From: Paenibacillus sp. 1_12
GTDB lineage: Bacteria > Bacillota > Bacilli > Paenibacillales > NBRC-103111
Reading direction: 5' to 3'
Length of the DNA: 64,000 bases
NCBI RefSeq assembly: GCF_900114475.1
Contig: NZ_FOTE01000019.1
Location: 39,955 to 103,954 of the forward strand
The translations under genes were made by a program, and so were the position numbers. The notes under the pieces are model-generated. The model ran no database searches. It was not told the origin of the DNA and was given only the letters and a program-made list of their open reading frames with translations. This document shows, piece after piece, positions 9,922 through 20,942 of this stretch (positions are counted from its first letter, which is position 1; every line of letters begins with the position of its first letter).

Positions 9922-12168
9922 TCAAGGCAGCGTGCCCTTTCTGTAATCTCCTGGGGTGCTCCCTACATGCTTTTTAAAGACGCGAATGAAAGATACCGGT
10001 AACGAATAGCCAACCTGAGCGGCTACATCCTGGATAGAAAGGCTAGTTTCCAATAGAAGTTTCTTGGCCCGCTCTATGCGTATCGTGGTTAAATAATCAA
10101 TGAACTTCTCACCAAATTCTTCTTTGAATAATCGGCTCAAATAGTTGGGATGTAATTCAAACCGGTCGCTGAGTGACGATAGGCTAAGGTCAGTATCAGC
10201 AAAATGCGTTTCGATATACGCCTTCATTTCACCTATTAACTGATAATGGGTTTTGCCTTCCCGTATGCGCCGCATATCTTCGGCTGCCCTGTTTAATACG
10301 TCATAAAAGCGTAAATCCAATTCCTTCAATGTTTCGAAATGGTCTAATATTGCATTCAATTCGGGCATCTTCTGCTCCCACACCTGCTGCAGCTCTTCGG
10401 ACAATTCAACCGATTCACGGTACATCTGATAAACCATATAGTTCATCATGCTAATTAATTCATCCTTGGGAGTGGACCTCGACTGAATTTCCTTAAAAAT
10501 CTTTGCATATTCTTCCTTCCAATTCTCGTCACCAAGCCGAAACGATTGGGTGATGGAACGGATGCTTTGGAGACTTTTAAACATATCTTTGTGGATAGGT
10601 TGTCTAACGATCTGAGAATGATCCAACAATCGGTTGTTCCCGAGCGTCAACTTGTATTGTAATGCCTCCATTGCATCGTCGTAACAAACTGAAACTCCTT
10701 CAAGATGCTCCGTAATGGAGCCAATACCAATCGTAACTGTAAACGGCAGATTGGCAGATACCCATCGGATCGTTTCATCCCCAACTACATGTATCAGACC
10801 ATCGCCGTCCATACCAACTGCGATGGGAAATATCACCGCCAAATGATGTGTATCTATCCATTCACTCCATATGGTTACCCCATGGTTCTGGCAAATCTCC
10901 TTCAGGACGCTGCTTACGGCAAACTTCAGAAGGTTTTGATCCTTCACATTGTAGGTGCTAATAAACTTTGTATATGTATCGATTTCCACAACGATAACCG
11001 CATAGCTTTCGAAGTCCTCTCCGAATCCCTTATACAGAAGTTCATCCGCCCATCTGGAAGGGTTAACCGTCAGGTTGCCATCGAGCAATTCCTGGAAGAA
11101 ATGTTTGCTTCGATAGGCTTGATTCTCTTCATATTGTTTCTCGTAGCGGATCGATTGCTCGATCAAATTGTGAATACCAACTTCGATGAACTTGAACTCA
11201 TCACTATCCGCTTTCCCCGCGAAAGCGTTACTGCGGTTTTGCGAATATTGGTAAATGTGAGCCATAATCGTTTCAATAGGCTTGTAATTTTGGCGAGTAA
11301 TATAAAATATCCAAATACCACCTGCTAATAAGCTAAAGATTCCGATGCTCATCCACACATAGCTTAATACCGAAAACACTCCGAACAGTTGCATATCGGC
11401 AAAATTGCTGTCAACTTCCCAGCCCGTATATTCGGATGTTACCTTCGTAATCGCTGAAGGTCGCGCTTGAACAGTTGCATCTGCTACCCACTGGCTGTCG
11501 CCGAACAAAAAGGAACCGTGCTTATCAAATACATCGATATGGCTTATTTTCGAATTAAGCATCGGTTGAACAAGCTGTTTAAGTGAATCTAACCGAATGT
11601 TTACTACGATATAACCTTCGTTTCCGAATGGTGGGACCATCTTTTTGACGATAGTGATTACAGGCCTACCCTGTTTATTTTCAATATTCTCTTGGTACAT
11701 TCTCAAATCAGTGTACCGCCTCGGGATACCGTTCTCTATTCCCCGCAATAAAAATTCCCGATCCCCAAACTCATCGAACGATGAGGAGGATTTGTCGGTG
11801 AGCACGACTTGATCGGAACTTCGGTACAAATAAACCGAATCAATTAGCGGGACATACCGCAACAGATCAAACAATTCGATCGAAGCCTCAAAACTGGAAT
11901 AGTATTTGTTGGAGGAATCTTCATTTCTGAAGAAGTGAGCGTATTTATTATTGGACATCACTTCTTTGGTAATCGTTTGGTCAATAGAAATTAGTGAGGA
12001 GTCAATGGTTTCAAGAATGCGCTTTACATAAATTTCGTTCGCTTTCTTAGCCTCCTGCTTGGAAAATTCACTCATGGACATAAAGAATACAGTAATTAGA
12101 ATGATGACCACGACAAAAAAAATAGGGAGATAAGAAAGCAGCAGACGGCTGCGCCAATTGAATTTCAT
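9922..12168 (-). CDS. Transmembrane AraC-family regulator (YesN/YtdP-like, Cache-type sensor)
   Basis: 748 aa, ATG 12168 behind AGGAGG. TM1 spans about residues 9-31 and TM2 about 262-290, enclosing an extracellular Cache-like sensor of about 230 residues. After TM2 comes a cytoplasmic region and a C-terminal double helix-turn-helix AraC domain (about 648-748, ending HVGSTPGDYRKG). This one-component design joins extracellular sensing to transcription, and it is common beside LplABC-type operons in Paenibacillus. It lies directly upstream of, and in the same direction as, the pectin operon, which it probably activates (inference). An AraC domain with a membrane-tethered sensor lacks a kinase step. 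Confidence 0.9.
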   Translation of the reverse strand: MKFNWRSRLLLSYLPIFFVVVIILITVFFMSMSEFSKQEAKKANEIYVKRILETIDSSLISIDQTITKEVMSNNKYAHFFRNEDSSNKYYSSFEASIELFDLLRYVPLIDSVYLYRSSDQVVLTDKSSSSFDEFGDREFLLRGIENGIPRRYTDLRMYQENIENKQGRPVITIVKKMVPPFGNEGYIVVNIRLDSLKQLVQPMLNSKISHIDVFDKHGSFLFGDSQWVADATVQARPSAITKVTSEYTGWEVDSNFADMQLFGVFSVLSYVWMSIGIFSLLAGGIWIFYITRQNYKPIETIMAHIYQYSQNRSNAFAGKADSDEFKFIEVGIHNLIEQSIRYEKQYEENQAYRSKHFFQELLDGNLTVNPSRWADELLYKGFGEDFESYAVIVVEIDTYTKFISTYNVKDQNLLKFAVSSVLKEICQNHGVTIWSEWIDTHHLAVIFPIAVGMDGDGLIHVVGDETIRWVSANLPFTVTIGIGSITEHLEGVSVCYDDAMEALQYKLTLGNNRLLDHSQIVRQPIHKDMFKSLQSIRSITQSFRLGDENWKEEYAKIFKEIQSRSTPKDELISMMNYMVYQMYRESVELSEELQQVWEQKMPELNAILDHFETLKELDLRFYDVLNRAAEDMRRIREGKTHYQLIGEMKAYIETHFADTDLSLSSLSDRFELHPNYLSRLFKEEFGEKFIDYLTTIRIERAKKLLLETSLSIQDVAAQVGYSLPVSFIRVFKKHVGSTPGDYRKGTLP

Positions 12169-12388
12169 AATGCCTCCTGTGTGAACTGTATAAGCTGCTT
12201 CATCTCATGTGGGGATAAAAAAACCTCATCCAATATAATCTACTATAATCTACACCTAACAATTTGAAAACCTTATTCATATAGTAGTAAAGGAAATAAA
12301 GATATTTACAAGGAAACACGAATAAACACCGCGTGCCCTATTCTCATATCGAACCAATAGGGTTGCGTTGTTATTCAGATCCTAATGT

Positions 12389-12413
12389 GCGGAGGAAAAG
12401 TTCCTTCCTCCGC
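12389..12413. terminator. Strong hairpin downstream of the Gfo/Idh/MocA gene
   Basis: GCGGAGGAA and TTCCTCCGC form a 9-bp perfect stem with a short loop. It lies 42 bp beyond the oxidoreductase stop. No clear T-run follows on the minus strand, so it may be a weak terminator or 3'-end stabiliser. Confidence 0.5.
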
Positions 12414-12454
12414 TATTAATCTATTTGGACACCATTATTATAATCGAGAGTTTA

Positions 12455-13474
12455 CTAAACCTTTTGAAACTTGCCATACCTCTGTATAAGTTCATTTGTT
12501 GCTGTTCGGGCAATCCGAGTTGCAATGAGTCCGTCTAAACCGGTAGGCATTTCCCCAATTTGACCGGTTTCAAGTGATTCAGCAAAAGCATCGTACATTC
12601 CGGGAAAATTCTTCTCTCTAGCAAAAGGAAAATGGGTTGTGCCCGTTGAAGTACGCATCTCAAATAGTTTAGATTCACGATCATATCGAATAACACCTTC
12701 TGTTCCAATGAGTTCATAAATAAAATGTGAAACGGGTTCCTTTGCCGTAAAGCAATAGGAATAGCTGATTTCTAGCATCGTATGGACATCATTGGAATGA
12801 GTCAGATGAAGATACATATGGTCTGGAGCTTCGTACTCATCTACCCATGCTCCTTCAGAGTGTTGAATATGCACATCAGAATTAAGCCACCACCTGGCAA
12901 GATCAATTTGGTGAACACCACAGTCAACCATAGGTCCGCCTTCAAACATTCTTTCTACCCTTCGCAAATTTAATTGAGGTGGGATTTCGTTATTATTCAA
13001 ATACTTACCGTGATTATTCCAAACATAGCTTAACCTCAGGGAGCGAACTTCACCTATGGTCTTATTTTCCACGATACTTTTGATCCTTTGAGCAACTGGA
13101 CTGAATCGATAATCAAATGCAGTAAACAACATCAAGCCCGCTTCATCCATCATAGCAATCATTTCGGCTGCTTCTTTGTCATCCATTGCCAACGGCTTCT
13201 CACATAGAACATGTTTTCCGTAACGTGCGGCATCGACTACATTTTGATAATGAAAGGGAGCTGGAGATGTAATGACCACCGCGTCAAAACCTGAACGAAA
13301 AAAAGGTTCTACATCTGTAAATACTTGAACATTGTGTTTCTTCTCAAGCTCTTCTTTTCGAGTAGAATCAGGTTCATAAATTGCAACCAGTTCAATTTTT
13401 GACGAATTATTAATTGAGGGGATATGTCCGTAATTTGCTACAACTCCGCATCCCATCAAGCCTATTCTTAACAT
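12455..13474 (-). CDS. Gfo/Idh/MocA family oxidoreductase
   Basis: 339 aa from ATG 13474, chosen because AGAGGAGG lies 7 nt upstream; an upstream ATG at 13498 has no site. The N-terminal Rossmann fold begins MLRIGLMGCGVVANYGH. The EKPLAMDDKEA region carries the family lysine (CEKPL). The C-terminal alpha/beta domain contains GGPMVDCGVHQIDLARWW, with the His-x3-D type catalytic pattern. Such enzymes oxidise or epimerise sugars, inositols or derivatives with NAD(P). As the last gene of the second sugar-uptake operon, 46 bp after a permease, it probably acts on the imported sugar. The specific substrate cannot be read from the sequence. Confidence 0.9.
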   Translation of the reverse strand: MLRIGLMGCGVVANYGHIPSINNSSKIELVAIYEPDSTRKEELEKKHNVQVFTDVEPFFRSGFDAVVITSPAPFHYQNVVDAARYGKHVLCEKPLAMDDKEAAEMIAMMDEAGLMLFTAFDYRFSPVAQRIKSIVENKTIGEVRSLRLSYVWNNHGKYLNNNEIPPQLNLRRVERMFEGGPMVDCGVHQIDLARWWLNSDVHIQHSEGAWVDEYEAPDHMYLHLTHSNDVHTMLEISYSYCFTAKEPVSHFIYELIGTEGVIRYDRESKLFEMRTSTGTTHFPFAREKNFPGMYDAFAESLETGQIGEMPTGLDGLIATRIARTATNELIQRYGKFQKV

Positions 13475-13520
13475 ACACTTTCCTCCTCTGATGATCACGG
13501 CAAGCTTTCTTTTAGTTTCC

Positions 13521-14399
13521 TTATTCTTTTATCGAACCTAACAATACCCCTTTAGTAAAGTACTTCTGTAGAAAAGGATATATTAAAAGAATCGGTACAG
13601 TGGCAACAATGATAGCGGCATACTTTAAGGTTTCGGGGAAAGCGGCTTTATTAAAATCATCCACCGTTTGACCATATCCTGTGGTATCGCCCACGATTAC
13701 TAGCTGTCTTAAAACCACTTGCAGTGTCCAGAATTTTGAATTGTTCTCATATATAATTGGGGCGAAAAATTGGTTCCAATTCCCAACTGCATAAAACATG
13801 GTAAACGTTGCTAGTGCAGGCAGTGATAAAGGCAGGACAATCCGGAAAAGCACCCCAAAGTTGCTGCAGCCGTCAATCCGAGCCGATTCTTCAAGAGATT
13901 CCGGAATGCTCAAGAAAAAGTTTTTTAAAATAATAAGATTGAACGCACTGATGGCACCTGGAATGAGTAGCGCCCAGATTGTATTAAGCATCCCCAGCCC
14001 TTTAACTACCAAAAATGTTGGGATCATCCCGCCACTAAATAACATAGAAAATATAACCAATATCAATATGACTCTACGTCCACGAAATCGTTTTTTTGAT
14101 AATGTATACGCTAAGCTCGTAGTAAACAGCATATTTGTTAAAGTGCCCGTTACAGTAATATATAAGGTAAACAGAAGCGCTCTGACGAATGATGGATTGG
14201 ACATGATCATATGATAGGCGTCAAGAGTAAACTCATCCGGCCAAAGTATGATATTCGAAGTCAGTACTTGTTTGACAGGTGATAGTGAAGCAACTAGTAC
14301 ATAGTAAAATGGAATAAAGGTCAATAAGGTTACAACCATTAAAAAAATATAATTAAACCCGTCAAAAATACGACTACCTAAACCCTTATTATGAATCAT
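13521..14399 (-). CDS. Carbohydrate ABC transporter permease (LplC type)
   Basis: 292 aa, ATG 14399 behind GGAGG. Six predicted helices. The EAA loop EESARIDGCSNFGVLFRIVL and C-terminus FTKGVLLGSIKE match the MalG/LplC half of the channel. It is similar in layout to the permease at 7866-8741 but clearly divergent in sequence, so the two operons are paralogous, not a recent duplication. It lies 32 bp after its partner permease. Confidence 0.93.
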   Translation of the reverse strand: MIHNKGLGSRIFDGFNYIFLMVVTLLTFIPFYYVLVASLSPVKQVLTSNIILWPDEFTLDAYHMIMSNPSFVRALLFTLYITVTGTLTNMLFTTSLAYTLSKKRFRGRRVILILVIFSMLFSGGMIPTFLVVKGLGMLNTIWALLIPGAISAFNLIILKNFFLSIPESLEESARIDGCSNFGVLFRIVLPLSLPALATFTMFYAVGNWNQFFAPIIYENNSKFWTLQVVLRQLVIVGDTTGYGQTVDDFNKAAFPETLKYAAIIVATVPILLIYPFLQKYFTKGVLLGSIKE

Positions 14400-14431
14400 G
14401 GCGGATCATCCTCCTCTCCCCTTTATTCATT

Positions 14432-15361
14432 TTAATAAATCCCTTCTTCGCCGAATTTCTTTGTCAGCCAGTTAGCGACAGCAAGTATGATCAAACTGAT
14501 GACTGATTTGAACAATCCAGTGGCTGTCGCAAAGCTGAATTGTCCCCCGATTAATCCCTTGCTATAAACGAAGGTTTCAAAAACATCTCCTACATTAAGA
14601 ACCAAATTGTTCAACATTAAGAAAATTTGTTCAAAACCGACATCAAGGATGTGGCCAAGACGCAGGAGAAACAAGATAATAATCGTACTGCGTATTGTAG
14701 GCAGTGTGATATGCCGCAGTTGCTGCCATCGGTTGGCACCATCAACAACCGCAGCCTCATATAACATAGGGTCCACACCTGCCAATGCAGCTAAGTAAAT
14801 AATCGTTCCCCAACCAGCTTCTTTCCAAATATCCTGGGATACAATCAATGTTCTGAACATATCAGGCGCGGATAAGAAATTTACAGTTTGTCCACCTGCT
14901 TCTTGTATCAAGTGATTGACCACACCCCCGCCAGACAACAACACATAAGTCATCGAAGCAATGACAACCCACGAAATGAAGTGAGGGAGATATATGACTG
15001 TCTGTACTATCCTTTTAAAAAACAGCTTGCGTATTTCATTCAGTAAGAGAGCGAAAATTATCGGTACAGGAAAGAAAAATACAAGTTGATAAAAACTAAT
15101 TAACAACGTATTCTTCATCAACCTCCAAAAATGCTCATAATGAAACAGGTTGTTAAAATGCTTCAATCCTACCCATTCGCTGCCTGAAAAGCCGAGAAAG
15201 GGACTATAATCTTGAAAAGATAATAGAATTCCCCACATAGGAATGTATTTGAAAATAATGAAATACAAAATACCTGGAACTGCTAACACATATAAATCCC
15301 AATCCTGATATATCGAAGCAAATCTTTTTTTTCTTAAAGATTTTGTTTTCTCAGCGATCAT
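14432..15361 (-). CDS. Carbohydrate ABC transporter permease (LplB type)
   Basis: 309 aa, ATG 15361 behind GGGAGG. Six hydrophobic helices, with the first near residues 25-45. The EAA loop is YEAAVVDGANRWQQLRHITL. It forms the channel with the following permease. It is separated from the upstream lipoprotein gene by 96 bp that hold a perfect hairpin, a typical arrangement giving more binding protein than permease. No ATPase is encoded locally. Confidence 0.93.
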   Translation of the reverse strand: MIAEKTKSLRKKRFASIYQDWDLYVLAVPGILYFIIFKYIPMWGILLSFQDYSPFLGFSGSEWVGLKHFNNLFHYEHFWRLMKNTLLISFYQLVFFFPVPIIFALLLNEIRKLFFKRIVQTVIYLPHFISWVVIASMTYVLLSGGGVVNHLIQEAGGQTVNFLSAPDMFRTLIVSQDIWKEAGWGTIIYLAALAGVDPMLYEAAVVDGANRWQQLRHITLPTIRSTIIILFLLRLGHILDVGFEQIFLMLNNLVLNVGDVFETFVYSKGLIGGQFSFATATGLFKSVISLIILAVANWLTKKFGEEGIY

Positions 15362-15405
15362 AGATTTTTCCTCCCTATAATCCTGGGGGTCATCCTATAC
15401 AAATG

Positions 15406-15433
15406 ACTCTTGCTGCAAAACTGCAGCAAGAGT
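15406..15433 (-). other. Perfect hairpin between binding protein and permease genes
   Basis: ACTCTTGCTGC and GCAGCAAGAGT form an 11-bp stem with a six-base loop. There is no long U-run after it. It is suited to partial termination or to protection of the upstream lipoprotein mRNA. Confidence 0.7.
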
Positions 15434-15457
15434 AATCCAAAGGATATCATCTCCAGT

Positions 15458-16966
15458 TTATTTACTGCCCTGAGCTTTATAGTACTCATTCGTATCTTTG
15501 GTCATTTGATCTCCGCCTCCGGCATTCCATTTAACAACAAACTCGTCAAAGGCACTAATCGGTAATTCACCAGTTACAATTTTGAAATAGTATTCCAATT
15601 TCAATTTATTCAAATCTGCTCCTTTTTCTATCGTTGTTGGTGATAAATAAGAAGGTACTGGACTAAAAATACCTTTATCTTTAATCATATCGAGAGCATC
15701 ACGTTGAATTTTTTGGATCTCTTGAGGGGCTCCTCCATCAACGTAACTGTAAATATCGTAAGGAGATACCATAATAAGCTCCTTTAAGTTATCCTGCTTA
15801 TACTTATCATTTATGGTAAAAGTACCATCCGCATTTTTTGTATTATGGATGCCATCGACACCAAATTTACCGAAGTGAGCACCATCAGGACTTGCTTCCC
15901 AGTCCAAAATCTCCATAATTTTTTTAGCCTTTTCAGGCTTGACTTTAGCTGGTATCAGCCATCCACCTGCATTTCCCGTCGTACCGTTAAAGCCGCTGAT
16001 TCCTGACGGACCAACAGGGGGGTCAATAAAAATCAGTTCAGCCTTAGGGTCAACCTTTTTAAGGGCAGTGATGTCCTGAGCATAGTCAACGATATAGCTT
16101 TCAACCACCATACCTGCTTTTCCACTTTGCAATTCTTTTCTGACCATTCCTTGTTGTACGGCTATATCCTTACTAAGAGCACCTTGAGCATACAAATCCC
16201 GCAGCAGTTGGAGAGTTTGCTTCATTCCCGGAGTAATATTCGAGTTGATTAATGTTCCATCAGCTTGTTTTAGCCAGCCGTTACCCGCGCCTAAAGCAAG
16301 GAAGATCGGGTTCAAATTTTCCAAGTTACTACCCGTGGCAATACCATAAGTATTCGCCTTGCCGTCACCATCAGGATCATTTTTAGCAAACGCAATTGCT
16401 ACTTTGGCAAAATCATCTATCGTTTTGGGTATTGGCAGATTAAGCTTATCCAACCAATCCTTGCGAATCACTACACCTGTCCGAACAATCGGTCTTGGCC
16501 TTGGAATTAGGTAAGAGTGACCATCCACCTTTAAATTGTCCCAAAGCTTCTGGGGGAACTGCTTTAAAGTAGGTGCGCTTTCGATGTACTTCTCCAATTG
16601 CATAAAAGCACCCTGTTTTATATAATTACTCAGCCCTGCGTCGGGAAACGAATTCCAAACCATAACATCTGGTAAATCTCCTGATGCTATGACGACGTTC
16701 TGTTTTGTCGTATAATCACCAATCGGTACATCCATCAGATTAAGATGCACATTAAACTTTTTTTCCAAAAATTTAATCGCTTCGTTATCGTCATGGGTAA
16801 ATTGCATATTGGAAGATGTGTAAAACATAACACTTAGATCCATAGGTTTTGTTGAAGCATCTGGAGAAGAACCCACTTTATCAGATGAAGAACAACCAAT
16901 TAATGATGCCATTAGTACTCCGGTTACTGTCAATGTACTTGCCTTACGTATTCTGTGTTTAGTCAA
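15458..16966 (-). CDS. Extracellular solute-binding lipoprotein
   Basis: 502 aa. The start is TTG 16966, supported by GGGGG 8 nt upstream; no ATG fits better. Lipobox SLIGC places the lipidated Cys at residue 25. The body is an LplA-like sugar-binding protein with the Ca-site-like DPDGDGKANTYG. It is the first gene of the operon running to 12455, and a strong cre site lies about 60 bp upstream, so repression by CcpA during growth on preferred sugars is likely. The adjacent amylase could suggest maltodextrins, but the two genes are not in one operon and this protein type is usually not a maltose binder. Substrate is unknown. Confidence 0.92.
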   Translation of the reverse strand: MTKHRIRKASTLTVTGVLMASLIGCSSSDKVGSSPDASTKPMDLSVMFYTSSNMQFTHDDNEAIKFLEKKFNVHLNLMDVPIGDYTTKQNVVIASGDLPDVMVWNSFPDAGLSNYIKQGAFMQLEKYIESAPTLKQFPQKLWDNLKVDGHSYLIPRPRPIVRTGVVIRKDWLDKLNLPIPKTIDDFAKVAIAFAKNDPDGDGKANTYGIATGSNLENLNPIFLALGAGNGWLKQADGTLINSNITPGMKQTLQLLRDLYAQGALSKDIAVQQGMVRKELQSGKAGMVVESYIVDYAQDITALKKVDPKAELIFIDPPVGPSGISGFNGTTGNAGGWLIPAKVKPEKAKKIMEILDWEASPDGAHFGKFGVDGIHNTKNADGTFTINDKYKQDNLKELIMVSPYDIYSYVDGGAPQEIQKIQRDALDMIKDKGIFSPVPSYLSPTTIEKGADLNKLKLEYYFKIVTGELPISAFDEFVVKWNAGGGDQMTKDTNEYYKAQGSK

Positions 16967-17026
16967 TCCGTTTACCCCCTTAAATTTATCATTTCATTAA
17001 ATTTTCTTACCCTATATGCGACGTTG

Positions 17027-17041
17027 CGAAATCGCTTACAT
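17027..17041 (-). promoter_or_regulatory. cre site (CcpA operator) upstream of sugar-uptake operon
   Basis: On the minus strand ATGTAAGCGATTTCG matches the catabolite-responsive element WTGNAANCGNWNNCW at all defined positions except the last. It lies about 60 bp upstream of the lipoprotein start at 16966, near the expected promoter. Confidence 0.75.
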
Positions 17042-17308
17042 TTACAAAAAGATCACCTCACACGGATATGGTCATACTTCAAAACTTGATATTCTTTTCA
17101 TTTAACCTATCCACCTGCATCTATAATTTTAAGTCTTAGTGAAGGTGTTTTCTAGACACAGAACTGGTGAATAATTGTACAAAACTGTCATTCGAAATTA
17201 AAAATTTACCCTAATGTATGAATTATGCACTTCTTATTCAGAAATACGAAATCTGATAATTACAGTAAAATGTTATGAAAATAGATCGAAATAATAAACT
17301 CAACAAGA

Positions 17309-17341
17309 GGGCAGCATTGAAGTGACAGGTTTCGACTGCCC
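17309..17341 (-). terminator. Weak terminator after amylase gene
   Basis: GGGCAG and CTGCCC form a 6-bp stem with a 21-nt loop, 15 bp past the amylase stop, followed on the minus strand by a T-rich stretch. Confidence 0.35.
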
Positions 17342-17355
17342 GTTGGAAGTCCAGC

Positions 17356-19736
<2,381 letters not shown>

Positions 19737-20612
19737 GTGGAGGAAAACGCAAAAAATGAACACGTCAATTATCATCATCCGCTGCTTCGCTATAAAATAT
19801 GGAACATTACGTTGGATCCCTTATCTTCATCTTCTTGGAACACTTGGCATTATCATAAAGAAGTAGAAATCCTTTTGTTGTTGGAAGGCTCGATGCAAGT
19901 AGAAACTGTCGATACTGTATATGATTTGCAAGATCAAGACCTATTAATTATCGGATCATCCCGGTTGCACCGTACCAAAAGGCATAACCCCGTCAAACAA
20001 ATCGTACTTCAATTAGATATCATAGCTCAATTAGATCAGTACACCAAGGACTACTCGCCAATCTTATTGGAGCTGTCAGAACCGTTAGATCGAGTAAATG
20101 GGGTTCTATCTATGAACAAATCCGTCAAGGAATCCATGTTCAATTTATTAATCCACGTCTACCAGGAAGCAAGCCGAATGGAACCAGGGTACGAACTGGC
20201 GATAAGTGGAGCCTTTAAGCAGTTGCTTTCCCAATTCATTCGCCACGCCCCCTCATCTACTCCCATATCTCCTGCAGATTGGCAGCGCCTCAAGCCGGTT
20301 TTGGACTATGTTGAATCTCACTACGAGAATCCTATTCGGATTCACGATGTGCTTCATCTCGTGCATTTAGAGTATCATTATTTTATTAAATACTTTCAAA
20401 AGTGTATCGGCATGTCCTTTATCGACTATCTTCATTTAAGGCGAATTAAAAAATCCGAGCATCTGTTGCTTACTGAATCGCTTAGCATGGCAGACATCGG
20501 CGTTCAATCTGGCTTCCCGAATGTCACCCAGTTCATCCGTATTTTCAAGCGGTATAACGATTGTACCCCTTCAGAATTCAGAAAAAAACGATTCCAAAAA
20601 TCATCGTTGTAG
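19737..20612 (+). CDS. AraC-family transcriptional regulator (cupin sensor)
   Basis: 291 aa; GTG start at 19737 behind GAGGGAGG. The N-terminal cupin-like sugar-sensing domain shows WHYHKEVEILLLLEGS near residues 36-51. The C-terminal AraC double HTH (about 185-285) ends with IFKRYNDCTPSEFRKKR. It is soluble, unlike the membrane regulator at 9922. It is divergent from the amylase gene across 356 bp, so control of the amylase is the simplest inference. Confidence 0.9.
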   Translation: MEENAKNEHVNYHHPLLRYKIWNITLDPLSSSSWNTWHYHKEVEILLLLEGSMQVETVDTVYDLQDQDLLIIGSSRLHRTKRHNPVKQIVLQLDIIAQLDQYTKDYSPILLELSEPLDRVNGVLSMNKSVKESMFNLLIHVYQEASRMEPGYELAISGAFKQLLSQFIRHAPSSTPISPADWQRLKPVLDYVESHYENPIRIHDVLHLVHLEYHYFIKYFQKCIGMSFIDYLHLRRIKKSEHLLLTESLSMADIGVQSGFPNVTQFIRIFKRYNDCTPSEFRKKRFQKSSL

Positions 20613-20942
20613 TAACCTGCTCTTTTCGATTCGGTTAAATTGTTCGTTTTCAGAAAAATGGATATGTAGAAAAAGCGATATTCCCTGTTAAGCAGAAACA
20701 TCGCTTTTGTTCTCAATCCCTACTTTAATTTCGGCTAGTTACTCCATGGTTCATCGTATCATTCTCTGGACTTCAAGTAGACTTAGGCGATGAATAGTCT
20801 CATCATGATAATGATTAATATTTACGATGAGAAAATTCAGGTCATCATCCTTAAACTGAATGATGACGTATCCCTTTATCAGTTTTGTTACAACTTCACT
20901 GGTACCTATTATTCATTCCTTCTGTCCTAGCTGTTGGAACAC
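20613..20942. other. 330-bp convergent intergenic region with a possible gene remnant
   Basis: Between the 3' ends of the AraC (plus) and hybrid-kinase (minus) genes. It contains a bidirectional terminator at 20671-20708. On the minus strand, about 20911-20751, an open frame of about 53 codons without a start codon reads like protein (it includes KLIKGYVIIQFKDDD and ends LLEVQRMIR). I do not recognise it; it may be a remnant or chance. Confidence 0.3.
20671..20708. terminator. Bidirectional terminator
   Basis: AAAAGCGAT and ATCGCTTTT form a 9-bp stem ending in A/T runs on both sides, between convergent genes. Confidence 0.65.

Larger units (their letters stand above)
16967..17355. other. 389-bp intergenic region with cre site
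   Basis: Leader of the binding-protein operon to the left and the 3' end of the amylase gene to the right. It holds one cre site (17027-17041) and one weak hairpin (17309-17341). I see no open reading frame of substance and no riboswitch-like structure. Confidence 0.7.

Noticed and set aside
10705..11328. 207-codon plus-strand frame inside the AraC/YesN gene
   Set aside because: Antisense shadow of a clearly coding gene, no ribosome binding site and no recognisable domain.
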